Source: Gluconacetobacter diazotrophicus PA1 5 (GTDB lineage Bacteria; Pseudomonadota; Alphaproteobacteria; Acetobacterales; Acetobacteraceae). From it: a stretch of 64,000 bases of DNA. Where the stretch lies: NCBI RefSeq assembly GCF_000067045.1, contig NC_010125.1:1526001-1590000 (forward strand), read 5' to 3'. How positions within the stretch are numbered: position 1 is the stretch's first letter; each line of letters starts with the position of its first letter. Positions 18,249-26,112 of this stretch are shown here, one piece after another. The position numbers and the translations under genes are program-made. Under the pieces are notes generated by a model. The model was not told where the DNA came from. It did not search any database and saw nothing but the letters and a program-made list of their open reading frames with translations.

Positions 18249-19131
18249 GAGCCTGTTTGGAAAGTCATGGATGAGCGTTTCTTCGGGTGAGATTGGCGCC
18301 CATGGCGACGAAGATCATGGCCTGTGAGACATCGATGCGACGCTCGTAATCGCGCACGAGGCGTCGCCATCGGGTCATCCATCCGAAGGTTCGCTCCACG
18401 CCCCAGCGCCGGGGGAGAACCTCAAAGCCTTTCGCTCCGTCCCTGCGACGGATCACCTCGACGACGAAGTCCAGGTAGGCAGCCTTGTCCATCAACTGGA
18501 GCCGGTCATAGGCACCGTCCGCGAATAGATGCTTGACCCACGGGCAGCGCTTGCGGATCGCGTCCAGGATCATCTGCGCTCCGGCGCTGTCGGAGATGTC
18601 CGCCGGCGTCAGGTTGACCATCAGCAGGCGTCCGTCCGTATCCACGGCGATATGCCGCTTGCGCCCGACAATCTTCTTTCCAGCGTCGTAACCTCTTGTT
18701 TTCGCGTGCGGCGCCTTGATGCTCTGGCTGTCGATCACTCCGGCCGAAGGGCTGGCTTCACGGCCCGAGCGCTCCCGGTCAAGCATCAGTTCCACATCAT
18801 GAATGGTCTGGAACAGGAACCGCCGGGCCAATTCCCTGAACCAACCATAGACCGTACGCCAATGCCCGAAATGGATCGGCAGCATTCGCCAGTCGCAGCC
18901 GGATCGAACCAGGTAACGAACCGCGTTGATCACCTCGCGGAATTCGATCTCGCGCGGACGCCCCGTGCGTCCCGGCTCGGGCATCAGTGGCGCGATGCGC
19001 GCCCATTCCTCCTCCGTCATATCAGACGGATAACGCTTCGTCTTGCGGGTAATCCTGGCCATGCGGCCTCTCTGCTCTGGCGTCCACATCCAGAGCTTGA
19101 ATCACACTTCAGCGACTTTCCAAACAGGCTC
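18249..19131 (-). mobile_element. IS5-family element type B, copy 1
   Basis: 883 bp with 17-bp terminal inverted repeats GAGCCTGTTTGGAAAGT at both ends and a TCA target duplication (18246-18248 and 19132-19134), as expected for the TNA-targeting IS1031/IS427 group of IS5. It is inserted in IS5-A. Confidence 0.93.
18265..19089 (-). CDS. IS5-family transposase (type B, copy 1)
   Basis: 274 residues. DDE motif: [11 protein letters not shown] (Asp), LFADGAYDR (Asp), and the Glu in [14 protein letters not shown]. The N-terminal DUF4096-like part is [19 protein letters not shown]. It differs from copy 2 at three visible residues: SGCDWRML (Gly there), KRCPWVKH (Trp there) and RRWGVERTF (Val there). 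The last is next to the catalytic Glu, so this copy may be weakened. Confidence 0.93.
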   Translation of the reverse strand: MWTPEQRGRMARITRKTKRYPSDMTEEEWARIAPLMPEPGRTGRPREIEFREVINAVRYLVRSGCDWRMLPIHFGHWRTVYGWFRELARRFLFQTIHDVELMLDRERSGREASPSAGVIDSQSIKAPHAKTRGYDAGKKIVGRKRHIAVDTDGRLLMVNLTPADISDSAGAQMILDAIRKRCPWVKHLFADGAYDRLQLMDKAAYLDFVVEVIRRRDGAKGFEVLPRRWGVERTFGWMTRWRRLVRDYERRIDVSQAMIFVAMGANLTRRNAHP

Positions 19132-19244
19132 TCAGATCCTGCCGCGCCGCTGGGTGGTTGAACGGACATTCGCATGGCTGGGACGGTGCAGGCGGCTCGC
19201 CAAAGACTGGGAACAATCCATTGCTTCCTCAACCGCATGGACAT

Positions 19245-20534
19245 GGAGGGATCGAAGAACCGTTGATTGATGTACGTGTCCCGTGATTTCTGGGTTTTGT
19301 CGATTTGATTGACGGTTTTTGCGATGCTCTCTGCTCTGCGTTTTGAGCAGATCGGGGCTGTACCCCTCTGGATGACTACGCGCTCGCGCTGATCTTCTGC
19401 AGGAAGAGAAAGCGGCGCATATTGTAGACGATATTGGCCAGCCCGATCCTCATGGTGGACCGGGTGATACCGACAGTTCGGATGAACAGTCCCGTCTGCG
19501 ACTTCTGATCGGCAAAGACATGCTCGACACGGGACCGGATCACGGACTTTCCTGCATTGGACCGCTGGATATGGCGGGGCATGGGTTTGAGATGCGGCTT
19601 CTTCCTGTGAACCTTTGAGACAAAGACCTGCTTTTCCATGAAGTCTTCGTTGGCTTTTGAGCGATAGGCTGTGTCAGCCCAGACGTTTGAGGCCGTATTG
19701 GTTTTATCCAGCAGCCCCTCTCTCAATCGCGCGCCATCATTGGCGGCGGCATGCGTTGTTTTCCATTTCCGGATGAACCGGTATTTCCGATCGATGGAAA
19801 CATGCGATTTATAGCCAAAGAACGGGATAGCGAGATCCGTTGTGGGGGTTGTTCCGTCATCCTGACGCTTCGCCTTCGTAAACTTCAGTGTCCAGCGCGC
19901 ATGACGATCCTTGTGCGACAGCTTTGACGGCTTGTACTGCCAGTTTTCGGGAATACGGCCTGCCCGGAGGTCGGCTTTCTCGGCGTTGGTATTGCGCTGC
20001 TTTGGAGCAGCCACCAGTGTGGCATCCAGGATCTGGCCCGACATCGGCAGATAGCCTGCGTGCCGCAGCATTGTATCAAAGCGATTGAACAGACCCTCGA
20101 TCGCTCCCGCCTGGGTCAGGCGTTCACGGAACAGCCAGATTGTTTTGGCATCCGGAACTCGATCTGAAAGCCCCAGCTCAAGGAAGCGCATGAAGGACAG
20201 GCGGTCGTTGATCAGATACTCCGTGCGCTCATCAGACAAATTGTTGAGCGTCTGGATGACCAGGATCTTGAACATTAGCAACGGATCAAATGGCGGTCGC
20301 CCGCCTTTGCTTCCATCTGAATAGGCCAGAGCCTTCTCCAGATCAGGACGGAACGCTTCAAAATCTACAGTCCGGGAAAATGCTTCGAGCTGATCGCCAA
20401 GCCCGCTTAACCGGGCAAGCCGCTCTTCAACGTCAAAAAATCCCGGCTGCTTCATCTTCCATCATCCTCAATCAACGCAGGACAGATGGAATCACACAGA
20501 TAGGACCAGAACCAGAGGGTTTTTCGAACCCTCC
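19245..20534 (-). mobile_element. IS5-family element type D
   Basis: The left tip GGAGGGATCGAAGAACC and right tip (reverse strand) GGAGGGTTCGAAAAACC match at 15 of 17 positions, framing 1290 bp. The flanks (ACAT on the left, AATT on the right) do not match, so the insertion site has been rearranged. Left neighbour is truncated IS5-A; right neighbour is a coding tail of unknown origin. Confidence 0.8.
19376..20455 (-). CDS. IS5-family transposase (type D)
   Basis: 359 residues of the IS5 (ISL-like) group with an N-terminal DUF772 domain: GGRPPFDPLLMFKILVIQTLNN and LSDRVPDAKTIWLFRERL. Catalytic Asp in GQILDATLVAAPKQRNT, second Asp in VWADTAYRSKAN, Glu in SRVEHVFADQKSQTGLFIRT. It appears complete. 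Confidence 0.93.
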   Translation of the reverse strand: MKQPGFFDVEERLARLSGLGDQLEAFSRTVDFEAFRPDLEKALAYSDGSKGGRPPFDPLLMFKILVIQTLNNLSDERTEYLINDRLSFMRFLELGLSDRVPDAKTIWLFRERLTQAGAIEGLFNRFDTMLRHAGYLPMSGQILDATLVAAPKQRNTNAEKADLRAGRIPENWQYKPSKLSHKDRHARWTLKFTKAKRQDDGTTPTTDLAIPFFGYKSHVSIDRKYRFIRKWKTTHAAANDGARLREGLLDKTNTASNVWADTAYRSKANEDFMEKQVFVSKVHRKKPHLKPMPRHIQRSNAGKSVIRSRVEHVFADQKSQTGLFIRTVGITRSTMRIGLANIVYNMRRFLFLQKISASA

Positions 20535-20610
20535 AATTGATCCGGACAAGGAAGGACTGGTCGAACCGCTTGATCCTTCGGATGTGGATGCGAACCCCCA
20601 TGCGGATTGA
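20533..20610 (+). pseudogene. C-terminal tail of an unknown acidic protein
   Basis: Reading from the IS5-D right tip gives IDPDKEGLVEPLDPSDVDAN and then PHAD before TGA 20610. It is followed by a strong hairpin, as expected for a real gene end. The upstream part was lost with the IS5-D junction. No family recognised. Confidence 0.4.
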
Positions 20611-20618
20611 ATCAGTCT

Positions 20619-20643
20619 CCGGAAGGGCTCGTGGCCCTTCCGG
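20619..20643. terminator. Perfect 10-bp hairpin, probably bidirectional
   Basis: CCGGAAGGGC and GCCCTTCCGG pair perfectly around a 5-nt loop, between a rightward gene tail and the stop of a leftward gene. No poly-T tract follows on either strand. Confidence 0.6.
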
Positions 20644-20655
20644 CGCACATCCGGG

Positions 20656-20999
20656 TCAGAGCCGGTGCCAGCGTGGCAGACGACAGGACAATATTTTGGC
20701 ATGATCTCGCACGGCCTTTGGCAAGGCCGATGTCAGCTGGTTTTCGTGGTCTCCCAACGACCAGCCCAAGGCCTTGGCCATGTGCGTGCGGTCGGCGACA
20801 GGCAGGAATTTTCGGACCACGGCGACGGTCGTCGCTTCCGGGTCTGACGCGGTTCTCCAGCGAGAAACCCGATCGTAAATCCGGTGGTCGGCCGCCCGAC
20901 GCATGAGGCCGTCATATCCCTGGTTTTTTCCTGGTCGTCGAGATAGTCGGCCAGCAGGACCGCCAGCTCTGTACCGATCTGAACGGTCGGAAGCGACAT
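20656..20999 (-). pseudogene. Small hypothetical protein with probable frameshift
   Basis: ATG 20999 gives MSLPTVQIGTELAVLLADYL then DDQEK. The frame is then more convincing one base over: NQGYDGLMRRAADHRIYDRV and on to VRKFLPVADRTHMAKALGWS and TGA-type stop at 20656. The switch falls in a run of six A on the coding strand (about 20926-20931); seven would restore one 114-residue frame. Either a real mutation, slippage or a sequencing error. No domain recognised. Confidence 0.45.
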
Positions 21000-21028
21000 A
21001 ATTCTGTTCGGCCTGTCCGTGTGAAGAG

Positions 21029-21496
21029 TCATGATGCAGTCCTCAGGCCGGCGCGCGTGTCGCCCGATGTCAGAGCCGTCGCATCCAGAGGGCTGACGCT
21101 CAAGCCCGAAACAGTGGCGGTGACGTCGACATGCACGGACCCGAACAGATGCAGGAGGGCGGCCTGAGGTATATAGGCGCCCTTGACGGCTGCGGAGGTC
21201 CGGCCGTCCATAAGGATCGGGTCGACAAGGATCGGGCACCCTGACTGGCGGCCTAATATCTCGATGGCGCGGGCCAGTGGCATGGATGGGATGTTTACCG
21301 GCTGCTTTTCTGTCTCGCACGACAGCACATCATGCGGCGCATGAGCCGATGCCGGCGAGGCCATTCCGACCAGCAGCATGAGGACGAGACCGACAGCGAC
21401 GTGTGGTCTCTCCCTATGCCGAAGGCGCCGAGGTTGCTTGGCCGTCTGTTCCGCTCGCTCCGTCTTTCCCGCGGAATGCGACCAAACTGGCCGCAT
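21029..21496 (-). CDS. Secreted STN-domain protein (secretin/TonB short N-terminal domain)
   Basis: 155 residues from ATG 21496 (MRPVWSHSAGKTERAEQTAK). A charged n-region and VAVGLVLMLLVGMASPASA form a signal peptide. The mature part, IPSMPLARAIEILGRQSGCP then ILVDPILMDGRTSAAVKG and PQAALLHLFGSV, is an STN domain, as found at the N-terminus of FpvA-like TonB receptors and FecR-linked regulators. It stops after the STN domain, so it is an orphan unit; no receptor barrel or secretin follows. Longer starts up to 21817 are possible but add non-homologous sequence. Confidence 0.7.
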   Translation of the reverse strand: MRPVWSHSAGKTERAEQTAKQPRRLRHRERPHVAVGLVLMLLVGMASPASAHAPHDVLSCETEKQPVNIPSMPLARAIEILGRQSGCPILVDPILMDGRTSAAVKGAYIPQAALLHLFGSVHVDVTATVSGLSVSPLDATALTSGDTRAGLRTAS

Positions 21497-21622
21497 TGTC
21501 CCCCGTGAACGGGGCACGGGGGAATGGTTATTCCAATAGTCCTGAAGCGCCTTCAGGTTGAGAAAATGGATAAAACTCGACATCTCCCTGTTCTCTCTGC
21601 TTTCGACCTCACCTTCAGAGAC

Positions 21623-21648
21623 GCGGGGCCTCCGATGGAAGGCCCCGC
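21623..21648 (-). terminator. Hairpin downstream of the HTH-like gene
   Basis: GCGGGGCCT and AGGCCCCGC pair perfectly over an 8-nt loop, 90 bp after the stop of the leftward gene at 21738. No T tract. Confidence 0.5.
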
Positions 21649-21737
21649 TCCACCCTCTCATTCCTGCGGTCGTTCCAGAAAAGACGGCGTTTCCGCTCGG
21701 AGAAGGCGTTTCTGATCTACCCGGCGCTGTCAGTGCC

Positions 21738-22007
21738 TTACGCCGCGACCGGAACTGGCGGTGCGGCTCTCGCCCGCACGGAGAGACGGAACGCGAGATC
21801 AGAAGCCAGGGGATCACACCCGGCAGGGGCGACCGCGCCCGCCTGGACCAGGCGTTCCAGCGTGGAGCGAAGTCTGATCCCCGGTATACCGGTATGGGCC
21901 ACCAGAGACGTCAGCGTCACGCCACGTCCGTCATGACCGAGGCGGCGGAGCACGGAGAGGACACGCGGAGCGAGCGGATCGTCTCCGAAAAGGGGGCGCG
22001 TTACCAT
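21738..22007 (-). CDS. Small winged-helix-like protein
   Basis: 89 residues from ATG 22007, with GGAGG 7 nt upstream; the longer frame to 22103 lacks this site. LAPRVLSVLRRLGHDGRGVT and LTSLVAHTGIPGIRLRSTLE then RLVQAGAVAPAG follow the helix-turn-helix-wing spacing of small MarR/ArsR-like or DprA-C-terminal folds. Possibly a DNA-binding regulator of this small leftward group. Family assignment is tentative. Confidence 0.5.
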   Translation of the reverse strand: MVTRPLFGDDPLAPRVLSVLRRLGHDGRGVTLTSLVAHTGIPGIRLRSTLERLVQAGAVAPAGCDPLASDLAFRLSVRARAAPPVPVAA

Positions 22008-22373
22008 GATACGCCTCCCTCCAGTCGGTTGCGCCATCTCCGGGCGGCTGTGCGCAGGGAGCGGCGATAGCGGGAATAAAGTCCTTTCAGTGTCGACATC
22101 CACATCCTCCGATTAAAGCAACATGGACTCCAGTTGTCTGGCTCACAGAGCCTATGCCGGACCCGATGGCGTCCGGCGAAAGCAAGATTGGAAGAGATGC
22201 TTGCCTCGTCAAGGGGGCACGAAATGCAGATTCTTTTTCATGAATAATTTTATTATTTATATTTGTATTTATTTTTGTGGCGGTGTTGCGGACGGAAATT
22301 ACAGGGGTTTTGTTGATATTCGTTAACCATCATGGCGATGATCGCGGAAAATCAATATATTTTCCTTCTATGA
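22008..22373. other. AT-rich non-coding stretch
   Basis: No gene-like frame. 22225-22285 is strongly AT-rich compared with the surroundings (poly T/A with ATTTATATTTGTATTTATTT), which could hold promoters for the leftward HTH gene or mark foreign DNA. Confidence 0.5.
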
Positions 22374-22400
22374 TGGTGGCCCGGGGTTTTCCGGCCACCA
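22374..22400 (-). terminator. Hairpin after the secreted protein gene
   Basis: TGGTGGCCCGG pairs with CCGGCCACCA with a single bulged C, loop GGTTTT, 7 bp beyond the stop at 22407. Confidence 0.5.
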
Positions 22401-22406
22401 CCTGTT

Positions 22407-22979
22407 TTAGAGAGCGCTTCCAGCGCGTCCGTTTGTCGGGACTTCCGTCCGCGTCTCGACGGCGGGCGTCAGAGCCGTGGAACCAGTCTTTTGACCTCCG
22501 GGATCGTCAACTGCCATCGGCGCGGGGAGCGTCGCACAGGACTTGCTTCCGGTGCGTGACACATGAACGATTGGCGCCGCCTGACCGTTTGATGTGATCG
22601 TGATCGTCTGCGTACAGGCGCTGGGTCCACCGGTGCTGACCGCCTCGAAACGCTGCCAGGACATGCTCTGTTTCGGGAGGTCATGACCAACAGCCGGAAC
22701 GGCGCGCAGGACGCCGTCCAGCCGCGAGCCCAATGTCCGATCGACCGCCTCCATGAGAGCCATATTGCGTGCCATCATGCGATCAACGGCCTCGAACATG
22801 TCGATATCAGGCATTTCCGCTGTCGTTGCGATGCCCGGGACCGGGACCAGGATACCGACCTGGTGTCCCCGTGCATCAACGACGCGCAACGTATCCTGAG
22901 CCTGCGCAGGCAGGGCAGCCGCGCCGCAGGCCAGTGTAGCAACAAAGGTGCCGGCCTGAATCATACGAGAAAAATGCAT
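22407..22979 (-). CDS. Secreted protein of unknown function
   Basis: 190 residues from ATG 22979, which has GGAGG 9 nt upstream. MHFSRMIQAGTFVATLACGA followed by ALPAQAQ is a Sec signal peptide. The mature protein has a helical middle (MFEAVDRMMARNMALMEAVD) and a Thr/Ser-rich, two-cysteine C-terminal part (SACTQTITITSNG, GSKSCATL). I recognise no family. It is divergent from the DUF2840 gene, and secreted proteins of this size are common cargo near conjugation genes. Confidence 0.65.
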   Translation of the reverse strand: MHFSRMIQAGTFVATLACGAAALPAQAQDTLRVVDARGHQVGILVPVPGIATTAEMPDIDMFEAVDRMMARNMALMEAVDRTLGSRLDGVLRAVPAVGHDLPKQSMSWQRFEAVSTGGPSACTQTITITSNGQAAPIVHVSRTGSKSCATLPAPMAVDDPGGQKTGSTALTPAVETRTEVPTNGRAGSAL

Positions 22980-23061
22980 TTTGGAATCCTCCGTGTCTGT
23001 TAAGCAGTGTCGGACGACGCGGAAAATATGGAGCGCCAAGAATTAGCCCGCAAGGAGTTAA

Positions 23062-23544
23062 ATGGTGATATCTAGAGACCTTCCGGTGCTGCTCACGACG
23101 GTCGAACTGACGTGGATCGAGATGCAGGTGGAACGCTGGCTGCGCTTCGGGCGACCGGTCGCGGACACGATCCTCGACCGTCAGCGGCGCGTGCTCAGTT
23201 TCGCCCCCGGCAGCGTGTTCGCCTTCGTTCGCTGGGCCGCCAACGAGTATGGCACGGTTGAATCGCACATTGACATCGTGCGCACGGTCGGCTCCGGCGA
23301 AGACTACCAGACCGTCCCGTACGTGCAGCCGGGTGGCGAGGTATTGCTGCACCAGAGTTCATGGCCGCGCGTCCAGCGTGTGCTGGAAGCGATCGACGCG
23401 GTCGAGGCGCAGGACATCGACCCGACAGAGGTCAGTCCCGACTACTGGCGGCATGTGCATCATCGGCTGGAGGCACGGCAACAGCCCGACGCCTATACCA
23501 AAGCACGGCATCGGGCATGGCTGCGTCGTCGCGCGTTGCAGTGA
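23062..23544 (+). CDS. DUF2840 protein of conjugative elements
   Basis: 160 residues; AAGGAG lies upstream of ATG 23062. TTVELTWIEMQVERWLRFGR, ILDRQRRVLSFAPGSVFAFV, RWAANEYGTVESHIDIVR and YQTVPYVQPGGEVLL are the DUF2840 signature. In alpha-proteobacterial integrative conjugative elements this gene sits between parA and the traF signal peptidase, shortly before the DUF3363 relaxase. Here traF and what follows are missing, replaced by an IS110 element. Function unknown, intact frame. Confidence 0.92.
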   Translation: MVISRDLPVLLTTVELTWIEMQVERWLRFGRPVADTILDRQRRVLSFAPGSVFAFVRWAANEYGTVESHIDIVRTVGSGEDYQTVPYVQPGGEVLLHQSSWPRVQRVLEAIDAVEAQDIDPTEVSPDYWRHVHHRLEARQQPDAYTKARHRAWLRRRALQ

Positions 23545-24222
23545 CCGTTCTGCCCGCGTCTGGCCGACTGAGGTTTTCGCCGTGCTCCTTCTTCTCTTTC
23601 CGGCCAGCTTTTCCATCCTCCTGTCGCGTTCGTTTTGTGCCGGGACAACGCGGCGCTTCGCGCCGCGAGCGGAAGGCGTCGGGTGCGCCGCCGCGTGCAT
23701 TTTTGTCAACTTCGGGCGTGTTTCAGATGCCATTCCGATGAACGACCCCGGCGTTCAGTGACACGAGTTTTCCCGCGTCCTGAACACCATCCGCATGCGC
23801 TGAACGGGCGGCCCGGATGCGCGACGAACGCAGGCTGACCGATTGGTCATCGTCGCCGGAAGTGTCGCCAGTTTGACGGTCCCCAGTCATGCGCGGATGT
23901 CGATTCCGATCGCGTCCGGCGCATGATTTTGACGTGTTCACGGCACGTCATAAGACACACGGAAGACAGGTCGCGGCGCAGCCTTTCGACGTTCCGTTCG
24001 CGTGGTGTCGAGAGGCAATCTGTGGCAGGCTTTACCAGTCCCCCCGGTCAGGCTGGGAGTGGGCATCAGATTCGGAAAAGCCGAATTCAGAGGACGGAAA
24101 GAGGAAAAAACGTGAGAGTGCCAGCCGTAATCGGGCCTGAGCGGTCGTCGTCGATTGGCGGTCTCCCGGGCCGGAAAGAAGGTAGAGTTGCCGCGGTGAA
24201 ACAGCAGCGCGGGAGGCGTGCG
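23545..24222. other. Region between DUF2840 gene and IS110 transposase
   Basis: I find no convincing gene. traF would be expected here, but no frame shows the S26 peptidase Ser/Lys motifs. The last 250-300 bp must contain the left end of the IS110 element and GGGAGG before its start; for IS110-group elements this is where a bridge RNA would be encoded. The exact left tip is not determinable from one copy. Confidence 0.45.
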
Positions 24223-25311
24223 ATGGAATTCTTTTGCGGTCTCGATGTGTCGATCGACGAAACGGCGGTCTGTGTGGTGGACGAGCAGGGCACCGTGCAT
24301 CTGGAAACGACGGTGGCCACGGACCCGGCTGCGCTCAGGGATGCCGTGAAGCCGTTCCTGCCGCGCCTGCGCCGTATGGGTCACGAGGCAGGTTCCCTGT
24401 CGCCCTGGCTGCATCCGGAGATGCTGGCGCTGGGCCTGCCGGCGGTCTGCCTGGAGACGAAACACGTGCGGGCGGCGATGTCGGCGCAGCGCAACAAGAC
24501 CGACAAGGCGGACGCGCTGGGGATCGCGCATATCGTGCGCACCGGCTGGTTCCGGACGGCCCATATCAAGAGCGAAGCAAGCTATCGGCTGCGTCTGATC
24601 CTGACCCAGCGCAGCACGCTCAAGCGCAAATTCATGGATCTCGAGAATACGATCCGCCATTCGCTCAAGGCGTTCGGTATCCGCCTGGGCACGGTCTCGC
24701 GGGCGCGCTTCGACACCGCCGTTCGCGAGGCCGTGGCGCAGACCGCGCTGACCCGCGATCTCATGGAGGCGATGCTGCGGGCGAAGACCGTGCTCTGGGA
24801 AGAATATACCCGGCTGCACAAGCTGGTGGTGCGGATCGTCGCGGGTGACGAGGTGTGCCGGCGGTTCATGGCCATTCCGGGGGTGGGGCCGGTGACCGCG
24901 CTTGGCGTGATGACGGCGATCGACGATCCGTCGCGCTTCCGGCGCTCGCGCGACGTCGCGGCGTATTTCGGCCTGACGTCGCGGCGCTGGCAGTCGGGTA
25001 CCAGCATCGATGTGCAGGGACGCATCAGCAAGGCCGGCGATCCGGAGGTGCGGCGGTCCCTCTATGAAGCGGCGTCGGTCCTGCTGACGCGTTTCAAGGG
25101 GCGCGACAAGCTGCGGACCTGGGGCCTGGAACTGGCGAAACGGTCCTGCCATCGCAAGGCGGCGGTCGCCGTGGCGCGCAAGATGGCCGTGATCATGCAT
25201 GCCATGTGGCTCGACGGAACGGTCTATGACGGCGGTCCGGCCGTCGATCCCGAAGAGCGGGCCCGTCATATCGCTTGCAAGAACCGCAAATTGCCGCGGG
25301 CGCTCGCGTGA
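24223..25311 (+). CDS. IS110-family transposase (DEDD), element 1
   Basis: 362 residues from ATG 24223, GGAGG upstream. The RuvC-like N-terminal DEDD domain starts FFCGLDVSIDETAVCVVDEQ and carries NKTDKADALGIAHIVRTGWF. The C-terminal Tnp_20 domain has IPGVGPVTALGVMTAIDDPS and YFGLTSRRWQSGTSIDVQGR with the catalytic Ser region. IS110 enzymes recombine at short cores without making terminal inverted repeats. It sits inside the conjugation remnant. The large antisense frame (23938-25602) is a GC-driven shadow. Confidence 0.95.
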   Translation: MEFFCGLDVSIDETAVCVVDEQGTVHLETTVATDPAALRDAVKPFLPRLRRMGHEAGSLSPWLHPEMLALGLPAVCLETKHVRAAMSAQRNKTDKADALGIAHIVRTGWFRTAHIKSEASYRLRLILTQRSTLKRKFMDLENTIRHSLKAFGIRLGTVSRARFDTAVREAVAQTALTRDLMEAMLRAKTVLWEEYTRLHKLVVRIVAGDEVCRRFMAIPGVGPVTALGVMTAIDDPSRFRRSRDVAAYFGLTSRRWQSGTSIDVQGRISKAGDPEVRRSLYEAASVLLTRFKGRDKLRTWGLELAKRSCHRKAAVAVARKMAVIMHAMWLDGTVYDGGPAVDPEERARHIACKNRKLPRALA

Positions 25312-25514
25312 GTGTCCAGCTGCAAAGGAATGTTCCGCCGCGTGTCGGGATGACCGCGGCGTTCTGAACAGGGAGATCCGCCAAGGCGGATGGGGAAGGG
25401 TGCAGTCGAGGACGACGGGAAGCACGATATCTTGCCTGGAGCACGCGCAGGTGAACGCCTCGTGGGACTCCGCTCGAGTGCCTGTGATGCTGCCCCGTGA
25501 ATCCGATGGCAAAA

Positions 25515-25918
25515 TGCGCCACGACGAAAGGCCGGCCGCCCATCCACGGATGGGGCGGCATATCAGTCGTCGCTGAGCGCGGAAGAGTGCACGGCGTGCC
25601 ACGAACCCTCAGTCAGGGCCGAGATGCCAGTCCAGGAGCAGAACTGTGATCGTGAAAGGAAGCTAAAGGAAAACGAAGAATGAAAAACTTGACCAAAAAA
25701 CCCGCCCGATTAAGAGTGCGCCACGACGAAAGGCCGGCCGCCCATCCACGGATGGGGCGGCATATCAGTCGTCGCTGAGCGCGGAAGAGTGCACGGCGTG
25801 CCACGAACCCTCAGTCAGGGCCGAGATGCCAGTCCAGGAGCAGAACTGTGATCGTGAAAGGAAGCTAAAGGAAAACGAAGAATGAAAAACTTGACCAAAA
25901 AACCCGCCCGATTAAGAG
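25515..25918. repeat. 202-bp tandem duplication downstream of IS110 element 1
   Basis: Units 25515-25716 and 25717-25918 appear identical. Each begins TGCGCCACGACGAAAGGCCG, contains a GC-rich hairpin (GCCGCCCATCC, AC, GGATGGGGCGGC) and ends CCCGCCCGATTAAGAG. Near its end each has a TTGACC hexamer, suitable as an outward -35, a feature described for IS110 right ends. The unit is most simply a duplicated IS110 right end. Confidence 0.92.
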
Positions 25919-26112
25919 GGCAAGATTAAAGGAACCGGCACTCCTGCCGGTCCGGACCTGCGGTTTTCTCTGTCTGCACATGGGGTTAGGGAAAGTTTGA
26001 GTAGCACTCTGGATTTCAGGCGTCTGAGCCGTCATTTTTTAGGAGTGATGGTTTCCCGCCGTTTCTGACGGCACTGTCCCCGGAAAAAGCCCGGTTTTGG
26101 CGAGGTCTGGCC
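25919..26112. other. Leader of the relaxase gene
   Basis: 194 bp with a small hairpin ACCGGCA/TGCCGGT at 25934-25951 and no gene. A ribosome site for 26113 is weak (GGTCTGGCC). Confidence 0.4.

Larger units (their letters stand above)
18001..19244 (+). mobile_element. IS5-A remnant, split by an IS5-B copy
   Basis: 18001-18016 (AGTCGAGACTTCTACA) equals the right tip of the IS481-A element seen complete at 47681-48909. It is followed from 18017 by IS5-A transposase sequence (VTDTCGFLIFLLVHAADIQD...) to 18248. IS5-B interrupts (18249-19131), and IS5-A resumes from TCAGATCC to about 19244, where IS5-D begins. Both IS5-A ends are therefore missing. The interruption has a clean TCA duplication on both sides. 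Confidence 0.88.

Noticed and set aside
20290-20610. 106-residue rightward frame across the IS5-D right end
   Set aside because: Most of it is antisense to the IS5-D transposase; only the last 25 codons lie outside the element and are listed as a gene tail.
23545-23760. traF signal peptidase after DUF2840
   Set aside because: Expected by gene order, but no frame shows the S26 Ser/Lys motifs.
23938-25602. 554-residue frame antisense to the IS110 transposase
   Set aside because: Shadow of the transposase gene; no homology-like motif and no ribosome site.
25515-25918. CRISPR-like repeat
   Set aside because: Only two units of 202 bp without spacers; this is a simple tandem duplication.
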